Positions 24,773 to 36,417 of a stretch of DNA of 64,000 bases are shown one piece after another. The translations under genes and the position numbers were made by a program. The notes beneath the pieces were generated by a model. The model was not told where the DNA came from, made no database searches, and worked only from the letters and a program-made list of their open reading frames with translations. Numbering within the stretch: position 1 is the stretch's first letter; the number at the start of each line of letters is the position of its first letter. The stretch is from Coptis chinensis (taxonomy: Eukaryota > Streptophyta > Magnoliopsida > Ranunculales > Ranunculaceae): assembly GCA_015680905.1 (NCBI GenBank), contig CM027385.1, positions 16,560,501 through 16,624,500 on the forward strand, read 5' to 3'.

Positions 24773-25975
24773 ATCTTAAACTCACTCAAGACAAGAATTT
24801 AATTGGTTGAATCCAAGAGGCAATCCCCTATTCTCTAGCCACCCACCATTTTAATTTTTTATTCTTGTTTCTCATATTTTTGTTACTATTCAAACTTGAT
24901 ATTCACTGTTTTAAACTAAGAGCGCGCCCACCCTCCCTTTTGCCTTGCATAGAGCGCTCCCGCACTCCCTTAAGACTGCGGACTCACAGTGAAGAATATT
25001 GCGGTAAAGTTATTTTTAAATTTCCAAAAATTCTGAAAATATTCAAGCATAATATTTAAGGTGTTTTTTATTTACTGGAATTTGTTCAGATTTTTTCTAT
25101 TTGTTTTATCTAGTAAACTAATACCGTCTTTACAATGCTGCATTTCAGCTTTCAAACCAAAAGTTTTTAGAAAAACAGATGAGTAGGGTTACTTAGGCAG
25201 TTCTAAAAATTCTAAATTTTTTACAGGAGTATCTATCATAAGTCAGGAGTATGCAGTAAAACGTTGAAGAGCATTTGGTTTGTTTTGACCACCTAACTAG
25301 TGGATTGTTTCCATTGTGTTTCTGCAGTTTTGCAACACTTAATTTCTGGAACAACATCCGATAAGGAGGGTTTGTAGAACTCCAATTGCTCTAAATTTTT
25401 ACAGGCACACTTATGATCTACCGGGAGTCTCCAGTAAACTTTTGGCGATTTGTGGCTCTGTTTTGATTGGTTAACCATTCAGTTATTTGTATTTTGTCCG
25501 AAAACTGTTTCATAAAATTTGCAGGGCAGTAGAAGGACTTTCATAACTCCGATTGTTCTGAAATTTTACAGGCTACTTACTGGATGTCTTAGCAAACTAC
25601 TGTAAAAAATTTGAATTTTTTGAAGCATGCACGCGATCTATTATACCTATATTGGAGCGAGCCCGCGCCCTGACCTCCAGTAACCTAAGTTTGCATTTTT
25701 TTTCAGTTTTCTTTTATAGCGTGCACGTGCCCTAGTAACCTTATATTTGAGTGCAACCGCACCCTCTGAAGTAAACCCGATTTACAAGTTAGTTACAATT
25801 CATATGTTGGTTCGAAATATTTGTTGGTTCGTATTGAAGACACTATTCATAAGCGTAGCAAGGAGGTATTCAGGTTCTCCTTCATTCACTCCTTGTTTCT
25901 TCTGTCAGAGGAGTTTAATTCTAGTATAATTAGGCTTGTTTGACTATTGTTCTTTCATATTAGACTTAGCTTTGT
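24773..25975 (+). other. Element F: leader
   Basis: About 1.2 kb of non-coding sequence. It contains several loosely repeated blocks of the type AATTTTTACAGG...AGTAAA (25210-25260, 25385-25440, 25555-25600), about 170 bp apart, which suggest an old tandem repeat. GC-rich islands with GAGCGCGCCC-like words (24920, 25660) stand out from the AT-rich background. Confidence 0.45.
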
Positions 25976-26584
25976 ATGAGATTAAGCTCTGGTAAGAAAA
26001 AACCATCTAACGTTATATATCGTAAACGTCAATGCACACGCCTATCTAGAATATCACACACCACACCTGCAACAATGGCTAAAGAACTAGAGATTCCTCT
26101 CTCTGATTTTTACAAAGCCCTGATCGATGGACCTAAGTCATGCATCGTTCTTGCAGACCCAGTGGGGGATTTTCGAATTCCCCTGAATATATTTAACTTG
26201 TTACCAGTTTTCCATGGTTTAGACCACGAGAAACCTTATTAACACATGCGTAGGGTAGAACAAGTTCTTATTACATTCCATCATCCTAGTGTAAGTCCGG
26301 ATCAAGTTAAACTTAGGGTGTTTCCATTCACCCTAGCCGACAAGGCGGTGTCTTGGTTAACTGCTGAAATGCCAAACTCCGTGGACTCTTGGGCTAAACA
26401 TGTTTAGTTGTTCATGGAATAATTTTACCCACCACTGAAGACAGATGAAATGCTTCAAAAGATTCATTTCTTCCACCAGAACCCTCATGAATCCTTTTCA
26501 GAGGCCTGTATTCATTTAACTGATATTCTCATTGAATGCCTGCATCACAATCTTGCCAAGGACACACTTGTCTGCGCATTTTTC

Positions 26585-27235
26585 TGTTGTGGTTTATACC
26601 AATGCCAATCGATTCCCCACTACACAGATAACTTATATTTGAACATAATCCAACTCCAGACAAATTCTAAATATCAACTACAACCTATACTAACATGCCC
26701 AACTCGCTAAACAACTATTAACAACAGATAATAATGTAAAGTAGTAAAAGCAAACCACAACACAAAGATTTACCGTGGTTCGGCCAACGGTGCCTACTTC
26801 CACAAGAGCTAGTTCTTTATAAAGTAGAAAAGAATATTACAATCTCTCCTTTCAGTCTCTCACCTTACTAGATCACTCTTATCTCTTTACAGGGTTGTAT
26901 CTCTGTAAAGGTTATCTCTCAATCTTGATAGCTTTCAAGATTGGGTTTTCTATAACTTTTGTGCTGCCTCTCTTGTGTTTTCTGGGTGTTAGGTTTTGTC
27001 AAAAACTCTAACTCTTATTGGAAACTCGCGGTCCCAATTTCTTCTGAAAATAGACTTGGGGCTGCTGGTCGCTACAAAGACAAGTCGAAAGCAGTCGCGC
27101 TAAAAGTACTGGAAGTCTTCTACGGCATGGGCGGGGATCGCGCCTTGGTCAAGGCCAATCTTGGCGCGGGTCGCGCTCTGACATTTCCATGCAGAATGAA
27201 ATCCTTTCCTCCTCATGTGAGGGATAAAACCAACA
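26585..27235 (+). mobile_element. Solo LTR inserted in F gag (651 bp, TSD TTTTC)
   Basis: Starts TGTTGTGGTTTA and ends AAAACCAACA, with TGTTG/CAACA inverted ends. It is flanked by the perfect 5-bp duplication TTTTC (26580-26584 and 27236-27240). Removing it rejoins the Gag text ...VCAFF / KGLSHHH. The ACCGTGGTTCGGCC...CTACTTCCAC block (26772-26802) is of a kind common in plant copia-type LTRs. The open stretch across 26959-27492 is a chance fusion of LTR and gag, not a gene. Confidence 0.85.
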
Positions 27236-27489
27236 TTTTCAAGGGTCTTTCACATCATCATAAGGAGGTTCTAGATATCATGAATGAGAGTAGTTTTATT
27301 AGTAAAGGAGCCTTGGAGGCTTATAAATTCTTAGAAGATCAATCTAAGAGAAATAACAATTGGGGAGGTGACGACTCTTCCCACTCCACTCCTTCTTCTT
27401 CAACAGTTAAGGCTGCCAATATGTTTCAGGTTAAACCTGATCCCGAGCTTAGAACTCTTATCGATGCCCTCACTAAAAAGGTATACTAC

Positions 27490-27705
27490 TAAAAGAAGGG
27501 CTTTTTGTGTCACTTTTTTTTTAGGCCTCGTGTCACTTTCTACAAAAAAGTGACACACAAAAGTTTGATGTATCACTTTTTTATGGGATGAGAGTTGATA
27601 TGTTGCTTCTAGGAAAAGTGACACAACTAACTTAATTTTTTGCATCACAATATTTGAAAGTGACACTACCCATTTGGCTTGTTACGTCACTTTTTACTAT
27701 GAGAA
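27490..27705. repeat. Left subterminal repeats of the CACTA-like element
   Basis: About six copies of a GTGTCACTTTT-like word in both orientations within 215 bp (for example 27499, 27531, 27548, 27615). In CACTA elements such repeats bind the element's transposase; here that role is inferred. Confidence 0.65.
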
Positions 27706-28461
27706 AACAAAAACAAAATAAAACTACTATCAAAATTTAAAAAATGAAACAACTGGACCTACAAAACACAAGTTCCAGCCCACGTTCTCTCTCCCACGGT
27801 CGCAAAAACAGGTATATTGCACTTATTACAAACCCAAAAAATAAGAAAAAAAAACGCTCGATCTCTCACTCTCGTCACGAAGGTAGTAATCAGTTTTAGA
27901 AATATTTCACAAACTCTTCTCTGATATCTCGTGCTCAACTCTCCTAAATGTCTCAAACACAAAATCTTCGGTGTTCTTCTTAACTCTGATTTAAGTCGCA
28001 TCTCACCCCAGTGCCCATTTTCAATATTCTGTTTTTTAGGGTGTTTGTAAGTGCTATATACCTGTTTTTGCGAGTGAGGGAGAGAGAACGTTGATTTTGA
28101 ATTGAAGAAGGGTTAGGGCAAATTTTTGCGAAATGAGGGAGAGAGAACATGTGGATTTTAATCGATTTTGATTAGGATTTTTATGCATTCACACCTACTC
28201 TACCTCTCTTAGACGACAATTTCCCCTTAAATCGAGCAAGGTATGGCTTTTCATCTGATTTTGTTAGGAATTACACAATTAAATAGTGGGTGCTTTCAGA
28301 TTAACTTTAGGCATGGGCTTTGATAATTTCTTTTTAAATGATCAAGCAACATTGATTATTTATATGCCTGATTATATTTTTACCTTAGATGGACACTTGC
28401 ACGCATGATATGTCGGTCTTTGCAGGCATAAATCCTTTGATTACTTTTTTTCTTTTACAGG

Positions 28462-29646
28462 TAGCTTGCAGAGACTACCCTCATCCACGACATCTGTGTG
28501 CTAGATTTCCATTCAGTATCAATCAACATGAGAAGCACTGTGCTCTGGTACGTTAATTGAGTAACTGACTGGTTTGTGACATTCCTAGCATTTTTGCTAA
28601 CCTTTTTTTCCTTGAAACTGACTTTCTTCTTTTGGATTATTTCACGACTTTATTACATTGATTTTTGAACTATTACATCTTTAAAATGCAGTGCCATGGT
28701 TATGTCTGTGACGCTCGAGCTCCATGTGTCTACTGGGGCACTGGTGTTTGGAGTGGTGACCTTTGTCATTCGACTGACAAGGAAAAATCATGGAGAGACC
28801 ATAGAAAATGTTTCAAGGAAGGGAAAATGGCACACTTTTTACAGTCAAAGCATCCTAAGACTACTTCTTCAGTGGCATCACCCCAACATCAAACGCTCAC
28901 TCGGTCTCAACCTCTGAATAGTGGCAATGTTTCTCTACACACAAACTCCTGCTTAAACACTCTTATTGCATCCTCCATCAATGGTGGTGGTTAACTGGTT
29001 ATGCTAACCGTGGATCCTGTGTTAGGGAAACTATAAGAAGAGACAACAATGGCGGCAATTCCGGATGAAGAGGTGGTGGTGGAGGCAGCGGATGTAAAAG
29101 TTATGGTGGCAAAGCAGGTTCTTCTGAATGTTTTAGTTGCGGAGAGACAAGGCACTCAGCACAGCATTGTTATTATAAAGGAAGCGGTGGTGATGGTGGC
29201 AATTACCGCTACAAGGGAAACATTGGTGAAGAAGGTTTCATTGGGACAACTTACAACGATGGTGATTACAAGCAATTAGAAAGGGGCTATACCAATGGAA
29301 ACTGGCCTGTCTATACCAGTGGAAACTGGAAGGGTGAGCACAGGAATTTGGAAAGGGATTACAACCATGGGCACAGGCATTCGGAAAGGGTATGTTACAA
29401 TGGGAAAAATTATCAAGGCAGGCGTGTGGAAAGTGATTTTTACAGTGGAAACAATGGTGTACATTGGCATTCAGAAAGGGAGTACAATGAAAACCAGGCT
29501 CGTGAAAACAATCATTCCGAAAGGGAATATAATGATGGATTCATTGGTGGTGCAGGTGGTGGAAGGTTCAACAGAAGTGGCGTTGGCCGCTGCTGCTATA
29601 ACTGTGGAAAGGAAGGAGACTTTGCAAGAGAATGTCATTTATTCTA
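28462..29646 (+). pseudogene. Captured gene fragment: Cys-rich 'CRDYPHPRH' domain plus two zinc knuckles
   Basis: An exon at about 28462-28549 after a CTTTTACAG acceptor reads ACRDYPHPRHLCARFPFSIN. An intron with GT...TTAAAATGCAG borders follows to 28690, and the next exon reads CHGYVCDARAPCVYWGTG, with further Cys/His. This pattern resembles the conserved region of plant RPM1-interacting protein 13-like proteins; that name is from memory and uncertain. A frameshift near 28985 and a stop at 29066-29068 break the frame. It continues as a Gly-rich text with a first CCHC knuckle (CFSCGETRHSAQHC, 29129-29170), short repeats of the type HSEREYN, and a second CCHC knuckle (CYNCGKEGDFAREC, about 29593-29634), ending at TAA (29645). 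The intact splice sites show capture of genomic DNA, not of a transcript. Confidence 0.55.
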
Positions 29647-29649
29647 ACA

Positions 29650-31152
29650 AAGCAATGAAGCTAAAAAGGGTAAACATCATTCCTCTATTTTCTTTCTTTT
29701 GTACTTGTTTAAGTTTTGTAGTTATACCCTGAAGGGGTAAACGGGTTCATGTTACTTTAGGCCCTTGTTTTTTCTTCTTCTATAATTGAATTTTAAGAGG
29801 GGGTGGGAGCTGGGAGGATTACTAAGAATAGATCTGGGCTTGGTTTACATAAATTCTAACGTTTGCGTATCACAGCCACAAAAGAGATAAGAAATCATTA
29901 CACAACAGTGACTAAAGATATGCCGAAATGCCTCTCAGCCAAACACCTTTTAGCGAGTTTTATCGACTCCCTATCCTATATCGTCTCCTTGAAATCTCAC
30001 TTTGAAAGTATAGAGTATTATTCCTAGACAAGTAAAACCAAAGTGCATATCTGCTTTAGAATCCATCTCCTAAAGTGAGAAATGTGAACATTTCAGTTTG
30101 GAGAATCCTCCATCAGCGGAGAATTTCCACCCAGCTTCAGAGCCATTGTCTGTGACAGAGTTCATTCTACAGTGTCCTAGAACTACATATCCTGATTATT
30201 ACAGTGTGTTGATTCCATCTGACCTGATTTTGATGAAAAAGAGGCAATGCCATCTGTATAGGTTTTGGTCCATGTCAAGTGGAACTGATGTATGCAATGA
30301 TGCTCTAGTGTGATTTTGTGTGTGTTTTTAGTATGTCAATTTGATAGGAACTAATAAGCTCTGGTCGACCCTGACGGAACGGAATTATACTGAGTTTTCT
30401 CCTAAAACATTCATTTTTGTTTCCTGTTGAGAGATATCTTCACTTTTCATTTGTTTATATCATTAATTCATTCAACATTACGAACTATTTAATGAATTGT
30501 CACTTTTAAGTTTTACGCGCTAAGCTTTGAAATCAAGCCTGACCGTTGCAAATGCATTTTTACACTAATTTCAGGAGGAAAAGTGTTCAAGCACATATAT
30601 ATTTTCTTGCCAAAAATTTTCCAGCTCATTCTCTTTTTAAAATCCTGATGACATGTGTCCGACTTCAGTACAAATTCAAAAAACTTAAGTTGAATTTCTC
30701 AGGTACTCCTTCTATTTCCTCACCTCAACTTATTTCTCTATTCAGGGAGTTCTAGGGTATTGATCGATTATTCGTGTTTTGTGTAAATTTTTCTTTTGTT
30801 TGATCACTTTGAGTTTACAAGGTTCAACTTTACTGAACTTTGAGTTAAGTTCAATTTCACGCTGTTTTTTTGTCGACTAATAAAGGTATGAATTATGATA
30901 TGACAAATTAGTAAGACAATCTCGTTTCTTCTTCGGTTTTATTATTGTAGCTGAGGATTCAAAGGTCGAATTCAATGTTTATGTTGTTTTGGTTCTCCGA
31001 ATTTTGGTTCAAGATTGGAATTCACGAAAGGAAACTGCTTGGAAGTTTTTCTCTAGAGTCTAGGACATGTCCTTTATAGAAGAGTCCTTGTTGCAGTGAT
31101 TATTTGTAATGCGCTGTTAGGACTAATTGATCATAACAATTGTCTCTTGCAG
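29650..31152 (+). other. CACTA-like element: interval between captured fragments
   Basis: No recognised domain. Short open stretches (30098-30313, 30546-30755) could be exons of either captured gene, but nothing identifies them. Part of it may be an intron 5' of the NBS1 FHA exon. Confidence 0.4.
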
Positions 31153-32383
31153 GTTGCGATGTAATTATTAATACAGATAAAGGAGTATCCCGAGTTCACG
31201 CGGAGGTAGTTATTGATTCAATGACTTCGTTGGATCCTCTACAGAGAAGATCAACTAGCTTTTCCACTAAAGTTCGCATCAAAGATTGCTCAAAATATGG
31301 CACATTTCTAAACAAGAAATCTGGATCAAAGACAAAAGTTGGTGAGTATCCAAACAAGGAGGCCCCTGTAAAAGATGGGGACCATATATCATTTGGAACC
31401 GGTAATGCCACCTACAAGTGATTGTATGACTTACGTATACTTTACTACAAATTTGACTTTTAGCAAGCTTAATTTTGTAGGTTTAGGACATTTTGGGAGT
31501 GTGGGAGTGGTAGGTCATCTGTAAGCTAACTGTTTTTTATTTTCTTTTGGCAACAAATAATGTTTCTCTTTCAGGTTCATTCTGTTTTGTTCTACTTGTA
31601 TTTTTTGTGTACAGATCAAAGGCTAATCGTATGGAACATTCTCTTCAAGAAGATGTATCGTCTATAGGTTAGTATTATCACTAGAGTTGGTCTTTCTAGT
31701 TTTAGTTTATATCTGTAGTGAGGATTTGCATGTCTTTTGACTAACTTGTTATCTTATTAGCTATTATTACCTTCATTTGAATATAAACTTGGTTATGCTC
31801 TTGTTTTAAAATTTACCAGTAAGGTGCTAAACATATTATATTTTTACGTTACAATATCTTGGTATAACTATTATATTAATGCACAACCAAAAGCATACTT
31901 ACTACACTTTTTTTTTGGTGCTTCTCAATTATGGTTTAACCTTGAACCATTGTCCACTAGTGTTTTCCTCTTTTATCGTGTTGTTTTTGTAAACTCCACA
32001 TACGATTCCCTTCTCAATTATGGAATATAAATCATTTCAAGTGTTTTCAGTTTTACCTGTTGCGTTTAGCATAATTGGCAATTTTCAGAAGCAATAGACG
32101 TGACTTTAAGTTCCATTCATATATTGCAAGTACTTTGGCCAGAGTTTCTTTAACATTTGTTTCTTCCATAACCAAAAAACAAATTTTGGCATACATTGCT
32201 TAGAATTCTATAAGTTGGTACTTTACTAATTTTGTATATTTTGTGTAGGTGCTGGAATTACCCATAGCTGGAAGGAAGAGTACACACGTACATGTGCTTG
32301 TTGATGAGTCCATGCCCATTAAAGAAGATTTACTTGATGCTATTGTGGCCCAAAAACTTGTTGTTCTTAAAAGTTGGCTAAAG
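31153..32383 (+). pseudogene. NBS1: Captured NBS1 fragment: FHA and BRCT exons
   Basis: NBS1 is the phosphopeptide-binding subunit of the MRE11-RAD50-NBS1 double-strand-break repair complex. The exon 31153-~31416, after a CTCTTGCAG acceptor, encodes an FHA domain: CDVIINTDKGVSRVHAEVV, with the GxxxR-like SR.H core, then IKDCSKYGTFLNKK and DGDHISFGTGNATYK. A second exon (31575-31667, CTTTCAG acceptor, GTTAGT donor) reads FVYRSKANRMEHSLQEDVSSI. A third (32249-32383, GTGTAG acceptor, GTATCT donor) reads AGITHSWKEE and, after a small indel, LVDESMPIKEDLLDAIVA, the start of the BRCT domain. Order and spacing match plant NBS1. The first exon and the C-terminal half are absent, and the BRCT exon is frameshifted, so it is a fragment and not the cell's working copy. 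Confidence 0.75.
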
Positions 32384-34250
32384 GTATCTAACACACACAT
32401 ACACGTATTTTCTTGTATCTTTCATGTACATTCCTATACTAGGGATTACAAGAAGATGCTTCATTTTCTTCAGTTGGTAATAAGTTAATTCATATTTAAT
32501 GGTTCATTAGTTTAGGGTGTTGTTTTTCTCGTGTTTAACGAAATTCTTTCAATTATTGAAACACAATTTTTTTTAAAGTTGTTAATAGAAATCTTTCACT
32601 ACTAAACTCAAATCTCTTAAAGGATTCAATTCCATAGAAAAAGAAAGAAAAGGACATTTGATTGGAAATTGGTCCCTTTCTAACCAGAGACATTAGTGGA
32701 TTGGTCATCTTTCTGATAGCTTAGTTTTATTTTGTGACCTAGTAACCCCTCAATGTTGAGGGCACTATCTTTCTATAAATGAGCTATAAAATGAATAGAA
32801 GTGTATCTTAAGTCTTTATTTAGCCACCTTTTTATATTTTTCTTTGCTTCTCTAGTGCAACTACACTTTATGTATAATTACTTTTGTAACCATAATTTAT
32901 GACACTCAGGTGATTGTAGAGAAAAAAATTCTGACTGAAATTCCAGTTGTTTACTGCAACTCGCCACATATATATTTTTCTTTTTAATGCCCTTGTATGT
33001 TCTTAACATGCATAACGATTGGACTTGTAGGTTTATAAGATGTTGGGATGCTAAGCTTGCACAAAAGAAATACAGGATAACGATTAGACTTGGAGGGTGC
33101 GCCTGAACTTTGTGTATATGGTCACTGCTTTTCTTAAGGTAAAACCATTAGTTTCTGGTTTGCCTTTACTAATTTTAATAGCCTATGTCCAAAGCTTTTT
33201 CCAGAAAGTAGTACTTTTTTTTCCAGGGTAATAGAATCCATTTATTTATACCCAAGCAAAAGGGATTGTGACCAATGCACAATTGTTGAGTGGGTTGAAC
33301 ACATGGAGAGGGCCTCATAAGTTCATGGAATCCTAGGTTAACCAAGATATGTCGTTGGTGCAGAACGGGTAATGACTATACCTTCAGTTAACCAAGCTAT
33401 AAGTACTTGATATGGTACCTTAAGTCACTATCATGCCATTTTTTTTTCGTTGTTTGCATCTTCTTATAATAACTTATTGCTCGCATGTTTTGATATTTGA
33501 AGCATATAGCTGAACGAAAATATAACTTCTGGTTACTTGTGTAACAATGTGGAGTGGCTTTGTTGTTTACTTAATCATTTGGGCTAATTCGATTCACAAC
33601 TATTCATTGCATCTTGGAGGTAATTAGAGTGAACCCACTTTTGTTGTATTTTCTGTGTATATATCTTTCTTCTAATACATTTCACTAAGGTCATGAGTGA
33701 CATCCTTTGCTAACGTGATAAGATATGGTAGAACCAAAGTTATTTACTGCTAACGTATACTGTTCTTATCGATTTTTTTTCTTACTTGTGCAATATACCG
33801 TACCTTTCTTGATTCACTTGCTTTTTAATTTTGTATAGTTATAGTGGAATGAGGAATGAGGAATGTAGATGCATGAATCGATTAACAGATGAATAGATGG
33901 CAGCTAGGTTTTTTGGTGTTGGAAGTGCGCACAACAAGCTAAGATATAGCTAGGATAACGTTAGCGTCATATAATTATTGTTTTATTGTGATTCTTTTGG
34001 TATAGGAATGACTTATTTTGTTGGGAGTCAAACTAGATGATAAATACTTAGTTTGATCGATGAAATCAATAGAAGTTATTTGTTTTGAATGTTGTTTCTT
34101 TCTTCTCGAGTGGATGTTGTTTCCATATCATAAAGCAGGTTAAAGTGATTTTGGTTGTGATGTTTTGATAAATATATGTGGATATTGTTTCTGTTATAAA
34201 GCAGGTTAATGGGATTTTGGTTATGACGTATAGGATGCAGGTTGAGAAAT
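32384..34250 (+). other. CACTA-like element: right-hand interior
   Basis: No recognised coding region. It includes two nearby copies of a GTTTC..TA..AAAGCAGGTTAA...GGATTTTGGTT unit (about 34110-34160 and 34188-34235). It may be NBS1 intron sequence in its left part; this cannot be decided by reading alone. Confidence 0.4.
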
Positions 34251-34294
34251 GAATACGATCGAATACAAAAATGAGAAAAAGTTAAAAAAAAAAT

Positions 34295-34880
34295 TATTTT
34301 CATTTGTATCGCTTTCGGAAAAAGTGACACAAATGACCACTCTTATGTGTCGCTTTTTTTTCATACATACGAATTACATGGAGTTGATTTCCAAAAGTGA
34401 CACAAGAAGTAAGGGGTTTTTGTGTCGCTTTTGACGTACTTGTGTCTCATCCTGGTCCAAAAGTGATACAACTAGTATATTTAATATGTCACTTTTGACG
34501 TACTTATGTCTCACTCTGGTCCAAAAGTGACACAATTAGTATACTTAATGTGTCACTTTTGACGTACTTATGTCTCACCCTGATCCAAAAGTGACACAAC
34601 TAGTATACTTAATGTGTCACTTTTGATGAAATTATGTCCCATTCTGGTCCAAAACTGATACAACTAGTATCACTTTTGAGAAACATTGTGATACTATTTC
34701 TTAAAAGTGCCACAAGAGGTTATTCTTAAGTGTCACTTTTCTTTGACACATTTAGTAAGGCTTTTGTGTCACTTTTGGTAGAACTTTATTTGTCGGGGGC
34801 TTATAGGTCACTTCAAAATTAGTTTCAAAAGTGACACAAGTGACTTCTTGTGTCACTTAAAAAGTGACACAAAAAGCCCT
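34295..34880. repeat. Right subterminal array: palindromic 64-bp tandem repeat
   Basis: Three to four tandem units of 64 bp between about 34424 and 34680, each beginning TGTGTCACTTTTG and carrying CCAAAAGTGACACA about 35 bases later, so that every unit can fold on itself. The central text GACGTACTTATGTCTCAC is conserved between units. Additional partial copies lie on both sides up to the terminal inverted repeat. Confidence 0.7.
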
Positions 34881-36417
34881 TCTTTTAGTAGTATACATAG
34901 ATGTCATCTCTGTTCAACAGCAACCTACTCCAGTCATGAACATAAACTCTACTCGTTGTAATGTTGAGCAGTCTGACTTCTATTGTCCTCTTGTCTATAA
35001 ACAACCGCCACCACGGCCGAAAAATGTATGTGCTTTTAATAACAACCCTAACACACAATAGAGGCAAAACACTAATTATAATTCACAACAACAAGCTACA
35101 CCTCTAGGTTTTAATAATCAAAACATTAGACCCACTACAAACTTCAACCAGTTTATTTCGTATCAAGGACAAGGAAACTTAGGTGACCAGAACAGAGGTT
35201 TAGTGCCCATGACCCAAAACTATCAACATTCAGACATTAACGCTCAACAAGCCTTAGTTCCGGTCACTCTTCCTATGGCCACTCAACCTATCAAACCATC
35301 TACAGACGAAGTAATAGTGACCTTGCTACAAAATTAGAATCAAATTATGCAACAAACATTTCAAATGATGCAGTCTTTGTACCAAAAAGTTATTGACATG
35401 TCTCCTAACCAAAATAATAACCAAACAGGCGTGCTTACAGGTCAAGCAGTGCCTAATCCTACATCAACAAACACTACCTTCGAAGTGAACAATATTCACT
35501 ATAATGGTGATATAAACCAAGGGGACCTACAGGCAGTCACTACCCTTCGATCAGGTAGAGTAGTTGATAACAAAGTGATTATGCTTACAGATCGCCCGCA
35601 AACGAAAGCTGAAAATGAAACCATATCGAATACTGTCATAGAGACTGAAGATCCTACAACTGTAGAAGTTTCAGTTCAACCACAACCAAAAGGTACAACC
35701 TTACCGAATACCACCATAGAAATTGAAGATCCTACACCTGTAAAGGTTCCAATATGGACAACTAGATGGAAAAAGGCTAAAGATAAAGCGAAGACCAATA
35801 ATATTGTTGACCCTTATAGTAAATATAGAGATAAACCACCATATCCCTAGAGACTAATTGTGTCTAAAAAGGATGAGAATTTTGATTAGATTAGGGAAGT
35901 GTTTAAAAATCTGACGATAAACCTACCTTTTCTAGATGCTATAAAAAGTATACCTGGACAAGCTAAGAGCATCTCTAGGTGGACGTATCCGTGGTCGCAT
36001 TCTTCAAATTTGAAGAAATGCGTCGGAATTTCCCTTAATTCCAACTCTAGGTGGTTGCATTCGTGGTCGCATCACCTGCTTGTTCGCATTCTTGTTCGCA
36101 AATTTGGCAATTTGGATCGCGGATCGCGGGCGACAATAATAGTAATGTCGCTAGCCATTACTAATGTCGCGCCACTTTTTGACTTTGACCACAAAACAAA
36201 CGCTACGCCATTACCACCAGCGTCGCCCTTTACTACTATCGGCGCCATCACTCCTAATGTCGCGTGCTCCAACGGGCAAAAAATGGCCTGATTTCTACCT
36301 TATATATCTACACTCATCTCCTTATTCAGTTTACACACACTTAACTCAAACATTTGTATCAAACAACTCAACCATTTCACATCAATCCTTAACAAACAAC
36401 ACACACATTGCGAAAAA

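Larger units (their letters stand above)
27481..34896 (+). mobile_element. CACTA-like non-autonomous element carrying gene fragments (7.4 kb)
   Basis: The ends are perfect inverted repeats: GTATACTACTAAAAG at 27481, continuing through GAAGGGCTTTTTGTGTCAC, and the complement ending at 34896. The ACTACTAAAAG...GGGCTTTTT pattern and the subterminal arrays of TGTGTCACTTTT in both orientations fit plant CACTA (En/Spm) ends, although the outermost base is T instead of C. A 3-bp target duplication is not clear because the end is itself palindromic. Removing the element restores F's gag frame (LTKK / IDVISVQ). No transposase is present. Inside are two host gene fragments with intron borders (28462-29646 and 31153-32383), so the element resembles a Pack-CACTA. 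Confidence 0.75.
25976..35966 (+). pseudogene. Element F: Athila-like gag, in pieces around two insertions
   Basis: The ATG at 25976 opens MRLSSGKKKPSNVIYRKRQ and runs through VGDFRIPLNIFNLLPVFHGLDHEKPY to an in-frame stop at 26240. After it the same text continues with HMRRVEQVLITFHHPSVS and LRVFPFTLADKA, with two more stops near 26405-26420. A solo LTR interrupts at 26585. Gag resumes at 27241 with KGLSHHHKEVLDIMNE and breaks again at 27481 (CACTA-like element). After 34896 it resumes with DVISVQQQPTPVMNIN, a shortened zinc knuckle that has lost one Cys pair, and a C-terminal part (35347-35850) with TGVLTGQAVPNPTSTNTTFE. It ends at KSIPGQAK (35966), the Harbinger insertion point. Clearly non-functional. 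Confidence 0.85.

Noticed and set aside
26959-27492. 177-codon open frame that looks like a gene
   Set aside because: It is a fusion of the solo LTR (to 27235) with element F gag text; the target duplication TTTTC lies inside it.
29295-29732. 145-codon open frame
   Set aside because: Shadow of the zinc-knuckle fragment, whose frame (with both CCHC motifs) is the one at 29126-29646.
31196-31411. Minus-strand open frame over the FHA exon
   Set aside because: Antisense shadow; the plus strand encodes the FHA motifs.
31153-32383. NBS1 as a working host gene
   Set aside because: First exon and C-terminal half missing, BRCT exon frameshifted, and the fragment lies inside a transposon.
34295-34880. 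CRISPR-like array
   Set aside because: Units are contiguous 64-bp repeats without variable spacers, in plant DNA within a transposon end.
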